From: Cynocephalus volans
Taxonomy: Eukaryota; Chordata; Mammalia; Dermoptera; Cynocephalidae
NCBI RefSeq assembly: GCF_027409185.1
Contig: NC_084474.1
Location: 11,215,382-11,279,381, forward strand
DNA: 64,000 nt
Reading direction: 5' to 3'
Positions within the stretch are counted from its first letter, which is position 1. Each line of letters begins with the position of its first letter. A program made the position numbers and the translations under genes. Of the stretch, positions 1 through 10,680 are shown piece by piece. The notes under the pieces are model-generated. The model did not search any database, was not told the origin of the DNA, and saw only the letters and a program-made list of their open reading frames with translations.

Positions 1-200
1 AGCGGGGCGGCGCCTGGGGACCGCGGGCAAGTCCCCGGGATGAGGGCGTGTCCGGCACGCGGGACCCTAGGAAGTCCGCTCTGGCGGACGACAGGCTGGG
101 ACTTAGCCTGGTCTTCGGGGCTCCCTACGGAACACCTGGCCCGGGCCCCGACACCCGGCTCGCGTCGCACCGCCAAGCTCCCAGGGCTCTGTCTCCCGTA
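1..200. promoter_or_regulatory. CpG-rich patch, possible promoter or first-exon flank of a gene off the left edge
   Basis: The first ~200 bases are GC-rich with roughly 20 CpG dinucleotides, including runs such as CGCG and GGCGGACGA, in a window that is otherwise AT-rich and CpG-depleted. That is what an unmethylated mammalian CpG island looks like. No signal peptide or recognisable coding exon is visible on either strand. RB1CC1 ends near 50 kb on the minus strand, and in human the next gene on that side is ALKAL1, also minus strand, with its 5' end about 50 kb away. The patch may therefore be the upstream flank of ALKAL1. The gene identity is inference from recalled synteny only. Confidence 0.45.
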
Positions 201-985
201 ATTGATGGTTAATTACCTTCTCATTGCAAAGTGGCAAATAGGTAAAAGAAAGAAGGAAGGAATAACCACGGGAAACGGAGGCCCCGTTCCTCATTAGGCA
301 TTGCCCGAAGTTAAATTAATTGTACAAAACGATCTAGTCGGTCACAAACCCTGACAAGTGGTCCCAACTCGTTCAAAGAGTTAACCTAGGCTTGGCATTT
401 TCAACGCCCCCGGAAATTGGGGAAACAAAGTAAGCCTTGCAGGAGCCCTGTGACATCATGCCTTTGAATGAAGCGCTTAAGGAGGTTGTTGCACAGGCGA
501 AGACTTTACCATTAAGGAGGCATATATATGGCTGGTGTCCCCTAAGCAGACACAACGGCCTATGAGAATGGCTTCTACGGTAGGAGACAAGGAAGAGCAT
601 TCTTAGAAAAATAGATGAAAAGAGTCTCTGAAGGTCTTAGTTAGGCAGAATAAACTCTTTCTAACAGCTCTGCTCAAGTGAAAACATTAAACATTTAGAA
701 AATGTTAGAAGATCATAGACATTGACAAGCATTTCAGAAGTTAATTTTAATTAGAAATCCAATGTTAGGGACTACTCTGAAAAAGCGAAGCAATGCAGTA
801 TGAAATAATGCTGGAGAAGCAGTGGTACAGACATGACAGTAAGAAATGGACTTCAAGTCAGCTATCAGGGAAAAACAAAAACAAAACCCAGAAGCTGGAT
901 TATTTCCCTGCTTTCTATGTATTGAAAGCTAGAGGAAGTGAACAATCCAATGAACTTTCCAGAGTCTGAGAGATCGGGCTCTACT
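201..985. other. Non-coding sequence, nothing recognised
   Basis: CpG density falls away after about 200. The sequence is ordinary unique-looking DNA with no long reading frame that resembles a protein and no repeat I can name. Confidence 0.5.
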
Positions 986-1085
986 ATTTGCCAAGTCATT
1001 AGCCATGTGACCCTGAACAACCCACTTAGCCTCAATTTCTCACTGGCAAAGTGAAGAGATTGAACTTCAGTGGTTCTTGGACTAT
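985..1085 (+). repeat. MIR SINE fragment (degraded)
   Basis: The stretch reads like the MIR core: a 'tgtgaccctg...aa' step followed by 'cctcaatttctcac...aaa', matching the familiar 'tgtgaccttgggcaagtta...cctcagtttcctcatctgtaaaa' order. It is diverged and only the core is present. Confidence 0.5.
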
Positions 1086-1234
1086 GTAGTATGTGAAGAA
1101 GGGGCTTGGAGTGTGTGTGTGAAGAAAGCAGATTCCAACACCCCCAGGGACCCAGTTCCACAGGAGGTGCCTGTGAATTTGTAATAAAAGGGACTACGGA
1201 TAGTTCTGAAGCAAGTGGTCCTTGAAACCCACTT

Positions 1235-1345
1235 CTATTTATTCAACAAAAATTATTTGAATGCAAATTAAAGACTAGGCACAGTAGAAAACACTGGTGC
1301 TACAACAGTGTGTAAAATAGACAAAATCCTTGTCTTTGTGAAACA
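1235..1345 (-). repeat. L2/MIR-type 3' end, antisense
   Basis: The order 'tattcaacaaaaattatttga ... aggcacagtag...acactggtgctacaacagtg...aaaatagacaaaatcc' matches the reverse of old L2-class 3' ends ('attcaacaaatatttattga ... aggcactg ... tacagcagtgaacaaaacagacaaaa'). It is heavily diverged. Confidence 0.5.
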
Positions 1346-2340
1346 TCTGGCTTCCCGCACCTACTTCCCCAACACAATGATTTTACCATAAATAAACAGG
1401 GTGCCTATAGCATGTTTGCTCTATATCCTTGACTACTTCTTACTGCTCCAACTAAATGCTACTTGCCCTTCAAAGGTGACTTGAAGTGTTCATGTACAGT
1501 CTCTTAGCACTTGCTAACTTACTATTTAATGTGTACAAGAACGGTTATCTGTGTACAAAAAGGTAGTTAGTAACTAATGTTTTAAATAATTCATTTTAAA
1601 AATATATACATGTTAACAGCTATTTTTTAAGCCTTGACACTCAAGGCATTTGTTTTCTTTATAAATTACCTAATAAATTGAACAGATGAAGTTCACCTAA
1701 ATATGTAACACCAATAGACCCTATTCAAATTACAATCACAAATTTAAAACAATTTATTTTTTCAAACATTTTATAAAGCAGACAATTTTAAAAGGCACAA
1801 GTATTGAAAAATCCATTGCTACGTCTTCCCAAAATTACTGGTAATTTAAACTTAATTTTTTTTCAAACCACCATCTCTATCTCTATGTATTTTGTACCTT
1901 CTTGAATAACAAGGTTATTTTCCTGACCAAGGAAAATAAAAGTCCTTTTCAGGCCAACTTAGATTATTGATTCAGGGTCATCCATTAGAAATTCAGGACC
2001 TCAATTGAATTATGAATTTGGGGAACAGGCTAGGACAGTAACACAAAATACTGGAAGTTTTAAGATGATTAAACTGTGTTGTGGAGTTTATGGAACCAGG
2101 CCCCTTCGTATAGTAATAAAACATCTCACGCCCATATCTCTCTAAAATTTGGTGTTACACTTTATGCTGACCTTTTTTCTTATGAACAAAGATCTCTTAC
2201 ACGACTTTTAAAATATTTTTTTCATAGCTTTTTTTCTGCTATTCATGGAATTTTGCACATGAACACCCTTCCCCAGGTTGCAAGATTTTTACTTAATATT
2301 TTACTGTCTGATTTGGCCTAAACTCCATTCAGTACACACA
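1346..2340. other. AT-rich intergenic sequence, nothing recognised
   Basis: No repeat family, splice pattern or protein similarity is visible. The short reading frames here are low-complexity translations of AT-rich DNA. Confidence 0.5.
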
Positions 2341-2344
2341 TAGT

Positions 2345-2890
2345 TAGGTTTTTTTTTTTTTCCTAAACACTTTATTGAAGTACAATATAGAAAATAAAAA
2401 CATATATACATATAATACAGAAAAGTGCACGTTGTAAGTGTGCAGCTCGAAAAAGTTTCACAAACTATACACACTCATGTATCCACACACTAGGATTTAA
2501 GCACAGATATGAACACTTTTTTAATTGAAGTGAAATCATGTAACATAAAGTTAACCACATTAATGTGTACAATTCAGTAGCATTTAGTACATTCCTGGTG
2601 TTCTGCCACCACCACTTCTATCTAGTTTCAACACATTTTCATCACCCCCAGAAGAAAACTCTGCAGCCATCAAGCGGTCCTCCCCACTCCTGTCTCCTCC
2701 CAGCCCCTGGAAGCCACTCATCTGCTTTCTGTCTCTGAATTTTTCTTAAACTTTTTTATTGTAGCAAAATACATAAAACATAAGGATTGCCATTTTAAGC
2801 ACTTTTAAACATACTACTGTGAATACACACATAGTTTGAATTGAGCAATATACAGAATTTTCTATAAATACGATTTTAAAATCATGTATG
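2345..2890 (-). mobile_element. Old L1 (L1M-type) 3' end, antisense
   Basis: A T-run is followed by text typical of the reverse complement of mammalian-wide L1 3' UTRs: 'taacataaagttaaccac', then 'gtacaattcagtagcattt', 'ccaccaccactt' and 'cccctggaagccactcatctg'. A second similar start ('ttttttattgtagcaaaatac') near 2750 suggests two overlapping or partly duplicated copies. Orientation is inferred from the leading poly-T. Confidence 0.55.
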
Positions 2891-3180
2891 CTTTTTTTTA
2901 TTATACCACATAATTTTCCCCTTTTGAGTAACATTAGGAATTCATAATAACCTTCACAAAATGATTTTTCTGTTGCTCAGACAACACAATGAGCCCTGTG
3001 AGCTGATTCCTTTCTCCCTGGCTCTCCGCAGCAACTGAGACAGCAGCCTCGTCCTCTAGCTGCAGCAAGACGTCAGGCACATCTTGATCTCCTGGGTTAT
3101 TTCTATCATGGAGAGACACTGAATTGGTTACTCTTGAGATTTTAGTGGAGGTGAATATTGGAGCGTTCCACATGAGAAAA
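2891..3180 (-). other. Unrecognised coding-like stretch ending in AATAAA plus an A-run
   Basis: On the minus strand an open frame of 79 codons (3173 to 2934) has a composition unlike its surroundings: acidic and polar, with segments such as GDQDVPDVLLQLEDEAAVSV and SQGERNQLTGLIVLSEQQK. It ends at a stop and is followed within ~40 bases by an AATAAA-like motif merging into an A-run (plus-strand T-run near 2891-2898). I cannot name a parent protein. It could be the tail of a processed retrocopy, a terminal exon, or chance. An in-frame stop lies shortly upstream of the first Met, so it is not part of a longer single open frame. Confidence 0.25.
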
Positions 3181-4645
3181 CATGGCAGAGTATCAAAGAT
3201 CTGATTTTAAAGGTTATGAGTTCACGTGATTGTTTCCAGTTTAACTCCAACTTTCCTAAGCCCTGTCTTAAAATTATTTTTCAAATATGTTTTTAATTTT
3301 TCCACTTTTTAGCTATCAACTCTTCAGAGTTTTCATTGTGTTGCTATATAGGAGATTTATACAATTATATAGTAGGACAAGAAAAAAATAAAGGGAAAAA
3401 ATAAGCAGGGTCATTTGTAACAAATAAATAAGTAATGGGCATGTTTATAGACTAACTTGTTTCCTGTAACAAACTGGCTTTATGACAACTTGCAATGTCC
3501 ACAGGTAACATGAGGGGTTTTTGTTTGGTATGCTGAGTAGTCATTATTCTGTATTTCCTATCATCGTAGGAAAAAGAAAACATTTTACAGTGCAGCATCT
3601 AAATAAAGAAAATGTGTTTAGGTCCAAGGAAATTAGGAAATTGCTTTCTCTCCATGCAATACTACTTGTCCATATTTCCCTTGTCATCAAGGCCAGACAA
3701 GAAGGGAATGATGCAGTGTGTTTATACTACACGTTTCTCCTTCGGTGAAGTAAGCTTGCCTTGGAAAATGCAAACACAGATGAGAGCGCCGTGGGAAGTG
3801 GCTGCTCCGAATGCATGGGGACATTTTAAAGTTATTACTGAATTATGCCCAAATTATAAAACGCTTAATTTATACATGTCTGTGCACTTCCTCTCTTACA
3901 TGTCCAGTCTGAGCTCCTCTTACATCACTTGTATGATTCTGAATCAGCTAAGTGGCATACTTAAACGAAGTGGGAGGAAAAAGATAATGTTTATAATTCT
4001 ACAGCAAGTACACCATAATGCATCCTATTCATGTTTTCAAGCTGAGATACTCAGATACAAAACTAAAAAGAAAATTATTATGTTCTTTGGTAGATACTTG
4101 AATCATTACACACTTCTAAAAAGTTTTTCCTATGCTGAATGCACATAAATCTTCCAATGATTGGGAATAATTCAAGAAAGTAAAAGGTTGAAATGTAACT
4201 TAAAAGTATTTTATAAACTTTTATACATAAAATGCTACACAGGGCAAAACTGAATTGTTACCACCCAGATCTTGAAAGGGAAAAAAGATAGCATATGTTG
4301 CAATGCCAAAATTGAGGCAATGACAATAAAATCCTGAGACACTAAAAAAGAGAGTCAGGGGGACATTTCAATAATTTATGTATTGAAGTGAAAGACAGTT
4401 GGATAAGTAAATCATTAAAATAAATAGAATAATATTTATGTTTTTAATATGTACACTTACCTTAAAATATACCATTGGCAATGCTCTTGAATACGTTAAC
4501 AACTGTTGGACTGTGCTTAAAGTAAAACTTCGTCACAATACATGGTACCAGCAATTTACTAAATTTACTAATGCTGTATTGTTTAGCTGCTGTTTACTCA
4601 AGTAAGAAGAGCGAACATGAAGCAGGCAAACGTGTAATTCATAAA
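3181..4645. other. Intergenic sequence, nothing recognised
   Basis: AT-rich sequence. A plus-strand open frame of 178 codons (3612-4148) crosses it, but its composition (many Y, S, I, K, no domain) looks like translated AT-rich non-coding DNA. I see no splice or retrocopy signature. Confidence 0.5.
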
Positions 4646-4805
4646 AGAGGCCCTGAGATGAGTCTACCTGGATTCAAATCTCAGCCCTAACACTTAATAC
4701 TGCGAGACCTGCAGGGAGTATTTAACTCTTTCCAAGCCCCCATTTCGTCATTGTAAAATAGGAATAATAGCCAACTCACTTTAGGTGACTACCATGTCTA
4801 GGTTA
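4646..4805 (+). repeat. MIR SINE
   Basis: Good match in order to the MIR consensus: 'tgagtctacctggattcaaatctcagccctaacactta', then 'tatttaactctttccaagcccccatttcgtcattgtaaaataggaataatag'. These are the tRNA-related half, core and the 'gtaaaatggggataatag' segment, read on the plus strand. Confidence 0.8.
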
Positions 4806-5100
4806 GATTTAATTTTAGTCTCCTTTAAAATAAGGACAGCAAGAGACCAGCTGCCGCTTGCCTCACTGCTCCGCATTAGCAAGCTCGGATAACTAACTGC
4901 TCACGGTTTTCAGTCCTCTGCTAGTGACGTGAATATTCTTTCCATTTCTTTGGATAGATCTGGATCTTAAACCTTTGAGGAGGTGGCCACAGGGGGCTTT
5001 TGCCTGCAAACAAGGATTGGCTTTCAAGAGGAGAGAGAGTCCTGTCCCCCTCTTGGCATCTCATACATCACAGAAAAGGACAGTCGGCTTAAAGCTTGAG
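4806..5100. other. Intergenic sequence, nothing recognised
   Basis: Unique-looking sequence with mixed composition and no identified element. Confidence 0.4.
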
Positions 5101-5103
5101 ATA

Positions 5104-5255
5104 GTTTTTTATTTAGTTGTTTAACTGACCCATAATAATTGTACATATTTATGTGGTACAGTGTGATATTTCAATACTTGTATACATTGCATAATGATCA
5201 AATTGTGATATTTAGCATACCCATCACCTCAAACATTTATAATTAACTGTCAAAC
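5104..5255 (-). mobile_element. L1 3' end fragment, antisense
   Basis: A T-rich start is followed by 'aataattgtacatatttatg', 'atttcaatacttgtatacat' and 'atacccatcacctcaaacatttat'. This is the well-known reverse-complement text of old L1 3' termini. Confidence 0.55.
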
Positions 5256-5840
5256 CTGTTTGTCGGAAATGCCACCAGAGTCTGAGGTTGAAAGCTCTTT
5301 TAGATACACTGGACCTGTGGACTTCCCTTTTATACCATATCTAAGTCTTGCTTCCTGTGGATGTCCTTTCTGGATGGACCACACCCTACCACCCCTTCAG
5401 CCAGCCACAAGTAAAATTAGTCCCTTCTGATACCTCTTAGTCCCTTCAAATTTCTCCTTCTGGGACCTCACATTGCACTTACACAGATCAACATGTAACT
5501 GCTTGGCATTTGTTCTCTCTCAAACCATACCTTAAAATTTTCCAGCCTGAAGAAAGGGCATTTCCTTTTCAAAGATTTCCCCTCAGTAGTTTGAACAGAG
5601 CTCAATAAATATTTCGGGATAGACTGAGAAGATAGAGAATGTAAGAGAAATCAACATCACTCTTGCCAATATACTGTAATATGTTTCTCTTCCTGTGTAG
5701 GGCAACATTAGAATGGGAAGCTTATTCACCAATAGGTGGCAGCGGGAATTTAATTTCTGGACAGTAGATATCACAGAAAAGCAGTAAATTGCTAGAAATG
5801 CCTTATTCACTTTCCATGCATGCAATACATTTTCTACCCA
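5256..5840. other. Intergenic sequence, nothing recognised
   Basis: No element recognised. It contains pyrimidine-rich segments but no plausible exon. Confidence 0.4.
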
Positions 5841-6170
5841 CATCCCGTGCCCTTGCCACCCTCTCGGCTCTCTGCCATGCCCTGGTGACTGCTGCCTGAA
5901 CAGTCACAGCACCTTCCTTCACGAGGCTCCCAGGCCCCACTTCCAAACCACCTCCTGTATTTCTACCAAATCATCCTGTAAAAGCAGATCTGACCAGGTC
6001 AGTCCCCTGTGCAAACCCTGAGGGTGGTCCCCATGGCTTACGGTGCCAAGTCCAAACAACCAAACTGGTTTTCAAACAGTCATCATTTGGACCTTTGTAA
6101 TTTTTATTCTTACTTTATTATCCAGCTATACTGGTCTTCTCGATTATTTTTCTAAGCAAAGGTACCCCAT
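5841..6170 (+). repeat. L2 LINE fragment
   Basis: The run 'tctgaccaggtcagtcccctgtgcaaaccctgagggtggtccccatggcttacggtgccaagtccaaac' follows the order of the L2 3' region ('ctgatcaggtcactcccctgctcaaaacccttcaatggctccccattgcc...aaagtccaaac'). Flanking parts are more diverged. Confidence 0.6.
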
Positions 6171-6246
6171 TGTTCTGAGCCTGATATATCCTTAGAATAT
6201 ATATTACTTATATATATGTATATATACATACACATATGGATATGTA

Positions 6247-6327
6247 TGAAGGGTCTTCAAAAAGTTATGGAAAGATTTGTATTATCTTGTAATTCCACTT
6301 TTCCACAAACTTCTTGAAGTACCCTCA
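6247..6327 (+). mobile_element. ~81-bp mini-transposon (mariner-like MITE), copy 1
   Basis: The element is almost entirely two terminal inverted repeats. The left end reads tgaagggtcttcaaaaagtt; the right end, reverse-complemented, reads tgagggtacttcaagaagtt. Both continue into '(t)atggaaa'. The centre contains 'gtattatcttgtaattccac'. It is flanked on both sides by TA (6245-6246 and 6328-6329), the target duplication of Tc1/mariner transposons. A second copy in the opposite orientation lies at 15361-15447. There is no transposase, so it is non-autonomous. Family name unknown to me; size and TA target resemble MADE1-like mariner derivatives. Confidence 0.75.
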
Positions 6328-6346
6328 TATACATCCTATATGTATA

Positions 6347-6348
<2 letters not shown>

Positions 6349-6383
<35 letters not shown>
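6349..6383. repeat. (AC)n microsatellite
   Basis: Uninterrupted CA/AC dinucleotide tract of about 17 units, directly beside the mini-transposon. Confidence 0.95.
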
Positions 6384-6384
<1 letters not shown>

Positions 6385-6598
6385 CCATCCTTTATTGCTA
6401 TCCATTTCCTGCAATCTGCACAATTGAAATTGACCTCTTTCTTCTTTATTCCCTAAGCACTTTGTTACTTTAAGACTTTCTATACTACTAGGATTGCTTT
6501 CAAGATCAGATGATAGACATTCTCTCTTTCAAAATACCGTGAACTTTCCAAGAGAGGGAAGGATATGTAAGTGTCTAGGGTGGGGAGAAGGGGGCAGA

Positions 6599-6624
6599 AA
6601 GAGAGAGAGAGAGAGAGAGAGAAT
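6599..6624. repeat. (GA)n microsatellite
   Basis: Perfect AG/GA dinucleotide tract. Confidence 0.9.
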
Positions 6625-6737
6625 GTGCACAAAAGATTAGTTGAAAAGTTTAACAAATTGTCATTGTGTCTTAAATACAAAGTGCTTGCCAATACCATCA
6701 CAAAGAAGCAAAGGCCATGCAAAAGAGGAACAGTGGC

Positions 6738-7582
6738 ACTAGTGTGGACGTGGCTTGTCCCTGCCCAACTCAAGTTGAAATTTAATTGTCAACAAAACAG
6801 TGCTGAGAGGTGGTGGGACCTTTAGGAGGCATTTGGGTCATGTCATGAGGGATCCGCCCTCATGAATGGATTGATGAAGTCCCAGGAAGCGAGTGAGTTC
6901 TTGCTCTCACAGGATCACCTACTGAAAGAATGTGTTTATGAAGTGAGGCTGCCTCTCCTGTTTGCCTTCTTTGCAGGCATTCACTTCTCCTTCTGCGTCT
7001 CCCCATTGTATTAGTCTGTTTCTGTCACTAACAGAATACATGAAACTCGGTAATTTATAAAGAAATAAAATTTATTTCTTACACTTTCAGAGGCTGGGAA
7101 GTCCAGGAAACACATCTAGTAAGGTCTTGTTGGTCGTAACTCTATACAACTCAGGGAGTCACATGGCAAGAATGGCTTGAGCAAGACAGAGACAAACCTT
7201 CTCACTTGCTCTCCTTACAAAGCCATCAGAACTACACCCATGGCCACCATTAAACCGTCAATGGATTAATCCATTCACTAGGTCATGATCCTCACAATCT
7301 AATCACCTCATAAAGGCCCCATCTTTCAATTACCATAATAGGATTTCCCACCCTCGTAGCACTGTCACATCGGGAATTAAGTTTCAATGAGTTTTTGGAG
7401 ACATTCAATCCACAGCATCCATGTTATGAAACAGCATGAGGACCTCACCAAAAGCCAGCCAGATGTTGGCAATGTGATCTTGTACATCCCTGCTTCCAGA
7501 ATTGTGAGCTAAGTAAACCTCTTTTCTTTATAAATCATCCAATCTCAGGTATTTTGTTATAGCAACAGAAAATGGACCAAGA
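6738..7582 (+). mobile_element. MaLR-type solo LTR, split by a second LTR
   Basis: The two halves (6738-7006 and 7418-7582) together read as an ERVL-MaLR (MST/MLT1-like) LTR on the plus strand. The order is 'caagttgaaatttaattgtc', 'gaggtggtgggacctttaggaggcatttgggtcatg', 'ccctcatgaatgga', then 'aattgtgagctaagtaaacctcttttctttataaatcatccaatctcaggtattttgttatagcaacagaaaatgga'. The two halves meet correctly if the inserted LTR at 7007-7417 is removed. No internal coding region is present, so it is a solo LTR. Confidence 0.7.
7007..7417 (-). mobile_element. MaLR-type solo LTR inserted in the LTR above
   Basis: It begins 'tgtattagtctgtttctgtc' and ends 'cattcaatccacagca', the reverse complement of a MaLR-type LTR (terminal TG...CA). 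The 5-bp flanks are cccat (7002-7006) and tccat (7418-7422), a target duplication with one later change. It shares its sequence over the full length with 15703-16113. Confidence 0.75.
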
Positions 7583-8830
7583 TAGGTACACTTTTCAAAA
7601 AACGGTGATGAAAAAATTGGACACCTGTATGCAAAAAAATGAACACAGACACAAGCCATATACTTTTTACAAATATAACTTAAAATGGTCCATAGGACTA
7701 AATACAAAATACAAAACTAAAACTTCTAAAGAAAACATAAGAGAAAATCCAGATGACCTTGGGTTGGGTGCTGAGTTTTTAGATACATCACCAAAGGTAC
7801 AATCCATGAAAATAAATTCTTAAGTTGGACTTCATTAAAATTAAAAACTTCTGCTCTGCAAAGATACTCTTAGGAGAATGTAAAGACAAGCCACATACTA
7901 GGAATAAATATTTGTGAAACATATGTCCGATAAAGAAATTGTATGCAAAATGTAAAAAGAATTCTTAAAACTCAACAATAAGAAAACAAACCAATTTAAA
8001 ATTATGCAAAATATCTGAACAGACATCTCACCAAAGAAAATAATCAGATGTCAAGTAAGCATATGAAAAGGTGTTCAACATCATTTTTAACTAAGTAACT
8101 ACATATTAAAACAATAATGAGATACCAATAAAAACCTATTAGAATGATTAAAATCCAAAAAACTGACATGTCAATTGCTGGAGCAACGGGAATTCTCACT
8201 CATTGCTGATGGAAATACATAAGGCTCCAGCCACTTTGGAAGACAGTTCAGAAGTTTCTTATGAAGCTAAACATAGTCTTAACATACAATACAGCAATCA
8301 CATCCCCAAATAGTTATTCAACTGATTTGAAAATGTCTATACATTTGCATATCTATAGCAGCTTTATTCATAATTGCCAAAAACTGGAATCAGTTAAAAT
8401 GTCCTTCAATGAGTGAATACATAAGCAAACTGTGGTACATCCAGACAGTGGAATATGATTCAGTGATAAAAACAAAGGAGTTTTCAAGCCACAAAAGACA
8501 TGTGTGAATCTGAAATGCACATTGCTAAGCGAAAGAAGCCAGTCTGAAAAGTAACATACTGTATGATCCCAATTATATGACATTCTGGAAAACTACATAC
8601 AGTGACAGTAAACAGTACAGTAATTGCCAGAAGTTCGAGTGTGCATGTGTGTTGGGGGGGGGGTTGTTAAATAGTTGAAGCACGGGGGATTTTTTTTTAG
8701 GGTAGTGTGTTCAAACTTTAAGAATATCATTTAGAAGGTTGTAGAATCACAGAATAGAACATGGAATGTAACAAAACAATCTAACCGTATTACAAATATA
8801 TGAAAAAACCTTACTGAAGTGGGGTGATTA
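7583..8830 (+). mobile_element. Old L1 (L1M-type), ORF2 3' part and 3' UTR
   Basis: Diverged L1 ORF2 C-terminal region read on the plus strand: 'aagttggacttcattaaaattaaaaacttctgctctgcaaag', 'tcaccaaagaaaat...cagatgtcaagtaagcatatgaaaaggtgttcaacatcat' and 'agcagctttattcataattgccaaaaactgga'. A 3' UTR-like part with a G-run near 8654 follows. The frame is broken many times. It begins directly after the split LTR. Confidence 0.75.
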
Positions 8831-8854
8831 GTAGAGGGAGTCTATGTAACTCTG

Positions 8855-8955
8855 GAAATCCATGTTATGACACAGCACGAGGAACTCACCAAAAGCGAGC
8901 CAAATGTTGGCACTGAGATCTTGTACCTCCCCACCTCCAGAATTGTGTTCCAGTC
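8855..8955 (+). mobile_element. MaLR LTR fragment
   Basis: The stretch 'catgttatgacacagcacgaggaactcaccaaaagcgagccaaatgttgg' repeats the interior of the outer LTR at about 7420-7510 with a handful of changes, then stops. It is a partial copy of the same LTR type. Confidence 0.6.
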
Positions 8956-9350
8956 TATGTAACTCTGGAAATGGGTGGAGTCTATAAGACTAAAATCAAA
9001 AGAAACTTCCCATAAGCTCTGTATTCCAGTTAACAATGTTGCTTCTTGTGAGGCCACAGCTTCACAAATGGATACCACTGTATAGTGGGATTGAACAATT
9101 AAGCAGATGAATGGTCGAAGGTGAGAACCAGGTTTCTCCCTGTGGGAGTAGAGTTTATAGATAAACAAGGGAAGGAGCCAGAATGATCCATATGATAACG
9201 AATTAGAGTTGCAAACTTCAGTATGAACTCATGGTTAGCTTAACATAGGTATAAATGGTTGCATGTAGAAGTATTTATAGATATGTGTGTATGCACTGGT
9301 TAGTACACACGCATATTTCCTTGCAGTGACAACACAGAGGGCTTGGAAGC
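8956..9350. other. Intergenic sequence, nothing recognised
   Basis: No element or exon recognised. 'tctatgtaactctggaaat' occurs twice (8841-8859 and 8955-8973), flanking the LTR fragment; this is a short direct repeat possibly created by a local duplication. Confidence 0.4.
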
Positions 9351-9524
9351 AGTGACATGCCAACAGCAAGGAGCACCTCTAGAGCTCAGATCTTGGTTTC
9401 TAATACCAGTCTCCAAAAAAAGAAACCAGGCTCCTTAAATAAGTGGCTGATTCTATCACTAGGACAGGAAATAATACGAGATGAATCTGAAGTATCTTAT
9501 AGTGCCAAAAGTAAGAAAGTGCTA

Positions 9525-9598
9525 AAATATATATATACCTACACATAAAATATATATATATATACACACACACACATACATACATATATACACACGTC
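9525..9598. repeat. (TA)n/(CA)n mixed microsatellite
   Basis: Alternating AT and CA dinucleotide runs ('tatatatatata', 'cacacacacacata'). Confidence 0.9.
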
Positions 9599-9599
9599 C

Positions 9600-10495
9600 A
9601 GTGATAGGGGGGCTCTGTCAAAAGAACATAGGAGCCAACTAAACTAGTACCTAATGGACAAAACTGGATTATTTTAAGCAACAAACTAAATAAAGTAGTG
9701 TTATATTATAACCCAATAATAAATAAAATAAATATCCATGAGTCCATACCGGTATAAATAAACAACTGAATAAATAAATAAATAGGAGGAAAGAGAAAAA
9801 CCTCCCCTGCAGAAGAATTCTAAACAATTCAGGTAGATACTCTGCCCTCAAGGCAGGGCAGGTAACTCCCCACTTCCGGGTGTGGGCTGAGCAGAGTGAC
9901 TTCCTTCCAAGGTGCAGTGTGGGGAGGGCAGAAGAGGAACCTCACAGCCTGGCAAATGCTACTTCCACCAGGTCATCTGGGTCAGCATCCACAGTGACTC
10001 GTCGTGTCGATAGTACATATCCTTGATGTGACATGATGAGCAGGGGCCTTCACCTCTGTGGTCTTCTTCCCAAACCTATGACCCCAGCCTAGTCAGGAGA
10101 AAAGCATCAGACAAATTCCAGCTGAGGGACATTCTACAAAATACCTGGCAAAACCGTCTAGATAATCAACCAACAAGGAAAGTCATCTGAGAAGCTCTCA
10201 CAGCCCAGAGGTGTCTAAGGAGACACAATGTCTAAATGTGATGTGATGTCCTGTATAGGAGCCTGGAACATTAGGGACATTAGGGAAAAACCAAGGAAAT
10301 CCTAATAAAGCATGTGCTTTAGTGAGGAATAATTTTTCAATATTGGTTTATTAATTGTAACAAATTACCAAACTAATTTAATATGTTAATAATGTGAGAA
10401 ATTGGGTGCAGGGTATATGGGAACTCTGTAAAATCTTCATAGTTTTTCTGTAAATCTAACCTTTGTCTAAAATAAAAAGAATATTTAAATAAAAG
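9600..10495 (+). mobile_element. L1ME-type 3' UTR, left arm of an inverted pair
   Basis: Long non-coding tail of an old L1 read on the plus strand: 'aaataaatatccatgagtcc', 'gcagaagaattctaaacaat', 'gagtgacttccttccaagg', 'tctgtggtcttcttcccaaa', 'gacattctacaaaatacctg' and the terminal 'taaatctaacctttgtctaaaataaaaag'. The mirror-image copy at 10680-11560 carries the same landmarks on the minus strand. Confidence 0.7.
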
Positions 10496-10514
10496 CTTGG
10501 AGTATGTATAATTC

Positions 10515-10680
10515 TAATAATTTATTAGGGAGTGTGTAAAAACAGTCTCTCAGACCCCATCTCCAGAAATTCTTATTTTTAGATCTGAGTGTGGGGTCTA
10601 AGAACCCGCATTTTTAACAAGCACCTTCCTTTCCCCCAAAAAAGAATTCAGTGCAGAGTCTGTGAATCCCACTTTTAAAA
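10515..10680 (+). mobile_element. MER5A-like hAT element
   Basis: Diverged copy of the short hAT-Charlie element seen better at 14007-14172: 'agaccccatctccagaaattctta', 'tgtggggtctaagaacccgcatttttaacaagcac'. It sits between the two L1 arms. Confidence 0.55.

Noticed and set aside
3612-4148. 178-codon plus-strand open frame
   Set aside because: No domain, no splice or retrocopy signature; composition fits translated AT-rich DNA.
8840-8975. Short direct repeat 'tctatgtaactctggaaat' as a transposon target duplication
   Set aside because: Too long and enclosing only an LTR fragment with internal boundaries; a local duplication is more likely.
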